From positions 1 to 7,611 of the forward strand of contig DMLG01000124.1 in the NCBI GenBank assembly GCA_003453455.1: DNA of 7,611 nt, given 5' to 3'. The position numbers and the translations under genes are program-made. This document shows positions 6,818-7,611 of this stretch, in pieces. The notes below the pieces were generated by a model. The model did no database searches. It saw only the letters and a list, made by a program, of their open reading frames with translations, and was not told the origin of the DNA. The DNA is from Clostridiales bacterium (GTDB lineage: Bacteria > Bacillota > Clostridia > UBA1381). The number at the start of each line of letters is the position of its first letter. Positions within the stretch are counted from its first letter, which is position 1.

Positions 6818-6890
6818 AATATATAACATTCATTACTTAAAATATTCTCCAAATCTAACACATTACATAATTTTTAAAGGGGGATATGTA

Positions 6891-7611
6891 ATGAATAAGG
6901 TTGAAATTTGCGGCGTAAATACCACTAAGCTTCCGACTCTTTCAAAAAAGGAAAAAGAGGAGCTTTTTGTCAAAATAAAAGAGGGCGACGCCCTTGCCCG
7001 TGAAACCTTTATACGGGGTAATCTCCGCCTTGTTTTGAGCGTCATCCAAAGGTTTTCAAGCCGCGGCGAAAACGCTGATGACCTCTTTCAGGTGGGATGC
7101 GTTGGACTTATTAAGGCTATTGACAATTTTGATACTTCTTTAAATGTTCAGTTTTCCACATATGCTGTACCGATGATTATCGGCGAAGTGCGCAGATACC
7201 TTCGTGATAACAATGCGATACGGGTAAGCCGCTCTCTAAAAGATATTGCATATAAAGCGCTTTACGCAAAGGAGAGCCTCATAAATGCAAATTCCAAAGA
7301 ACCTACCGTTGCAGAAATTGCCCAAAAGCTCGGTCTTCCAAAGGAGGAGGTAGTTTTTGCGCTTGATGCAATATGCGACCCTGTAAGCCTTTTTGAGCCG
7401 GTATATCACGACGGAGGTGAAGCAATTTTTATTATGGATCAGGTAAAAGACGCAAAAAATACCGACGAAAACTGGCTTCAACATATTGCCATATCCGAGG
7501 CAATGAAACGCCTTTGTGAGCGTGAAAAGCACATTTTGAACCTGCGTTTTTTTCAGGGCAAAACGCAAATGGAGGTCGCAGAGGAAATCGGAATATCTCA
7601 GGCACAGGTCT
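6891..7611 (+). CDS. sigG: RNA polymerase sporulation sigma factor SigG, C-terminus cut off by the window edge
   Basis: 240 codons with no stop before the window ends; B. subtilis SigG is 260 residues, so about 20 are missing. SigG drives late forespore genes, including SASP genes such as the one at 1629. The N-terminal MNKVEICGVNTTKLP is the hallmark that separates SigG from SigF and SigB. Region 2 spans about 40-110 (GNLRLVLSVIQRF, DLFQVGCVGLIKAIDNFD, FSTYAVPMIIGEVRRYLRDN), region 3 about 112-190 (IRVSRSLKDIAYKAL, LDAICDPVSLFEPVYHDGG), and region 4 from about 198 with the helix-turn-helix around TQMEVAEEIGISQAQV. An AAAGGGGG ribosome binding site (6876-6883) sits 7 bases before the ATG. The upstream neighbour is trkH rather than sigE. 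Residue 42 is Arg where B. subtilis SigG has Asn45. Confidence 0.95.
   Translation, partial: MNKVEICGVNTTKLPTLSKKEKEELFVKIKEGDALARETFIRGNLRLVLSVIQRFSSRGENADDLFQVGCVGLIKAIDNFDTSLNVQFSTYAVPMIIGEVRRYLRDNNAIRVSRSLKDIAYKALYAKESLINANSKEPTVAEIAQKLGLPKEEVVFALDAICDPVSLFEPVYHDGGEAIFIMDQVKDAKNTDENWLQHIAISEAMKRLCEREKHILNLRFFQGKTQMEVAEEIGISQAQV

Noticed and set aside
6866..6872. CATAATT resembling a SigG -10 element upstream of sigG.
   Set aside because: Transcription from it would begin within the ribosome binding site at 6876-6883, and no -35 match lies at the right distance.
7236..7568. A 110-codon minus-strand frame inside sigG.
   Set aside because: The plus strand encodes conserved SigG regions 3 and 4; the antisense frame has no family features.

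Overview
The window looks like chromosomal DNA of an endospore-forming member of the Bacillota, most likely class Clostridia. The evidence is a small acid-soluble spore protein (SASP) of clostridial type, a sporulation sigma factor that reads as SigG, strong AGGAGG-like ribosome binding sites, and a moderately AT-rich composition with very AT-rich gaps. I cannot resolve the genus. No transposase, phage gene, tRNA, rRNA or CRISPR array is visible.

Layout. (1) Positions 1-1400, minus strand: the start of a surface-glycan operon. An EpsN/PglE-like sugar aminotransferase is followed, with a 4-base ATGA overlap, by a truncated EpsL/PglC-like phosphosugar transferase. It is driven by a perfect TTGACA-N17-TATAAT promoter at 1441-1469. 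(2) Positions 1629-1820, plus strand: a 63-residue alpha/beta-type SASP. (3) Positions 1821-2048: no convincing protein gene, but a dense set of nested inverted repeats that can fold into a three-way-junction RNA, closed by a strong intrinsic terminator. This is the most interesting part of the window. (4) Positions 2072-3871: an extended -10 promoter and a half-size ABC exporter. (5) Positions 3858-6775: a second extended -10 promoter inside the end of the ABC gene, then trkA and trkH, which encode the gating subunit and the channel subunit of a Trk/Ktr potassium uptake system, then a strong terminator. (6) Positions 6788-7611: a sigma-F-like promoter and the first 240 codons of sigG, which runs off the window end.

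How the genes relate. The SASP belongs to the class of genes that SigG switches on in the forespore, so two parts of one developmental programme lie about 5 kb apart, separated by vegetative-type transport genes. TrkA and TrkH form one machine. The glycan operon is transcribed divergently from the SASP and appears functionally unrelated. The sigG gene is not preceded by spoIIGA-sigE, unlike the arrangement in Bacillus subtilis; it follows trkH and has its own terminator-isolated promoter region.
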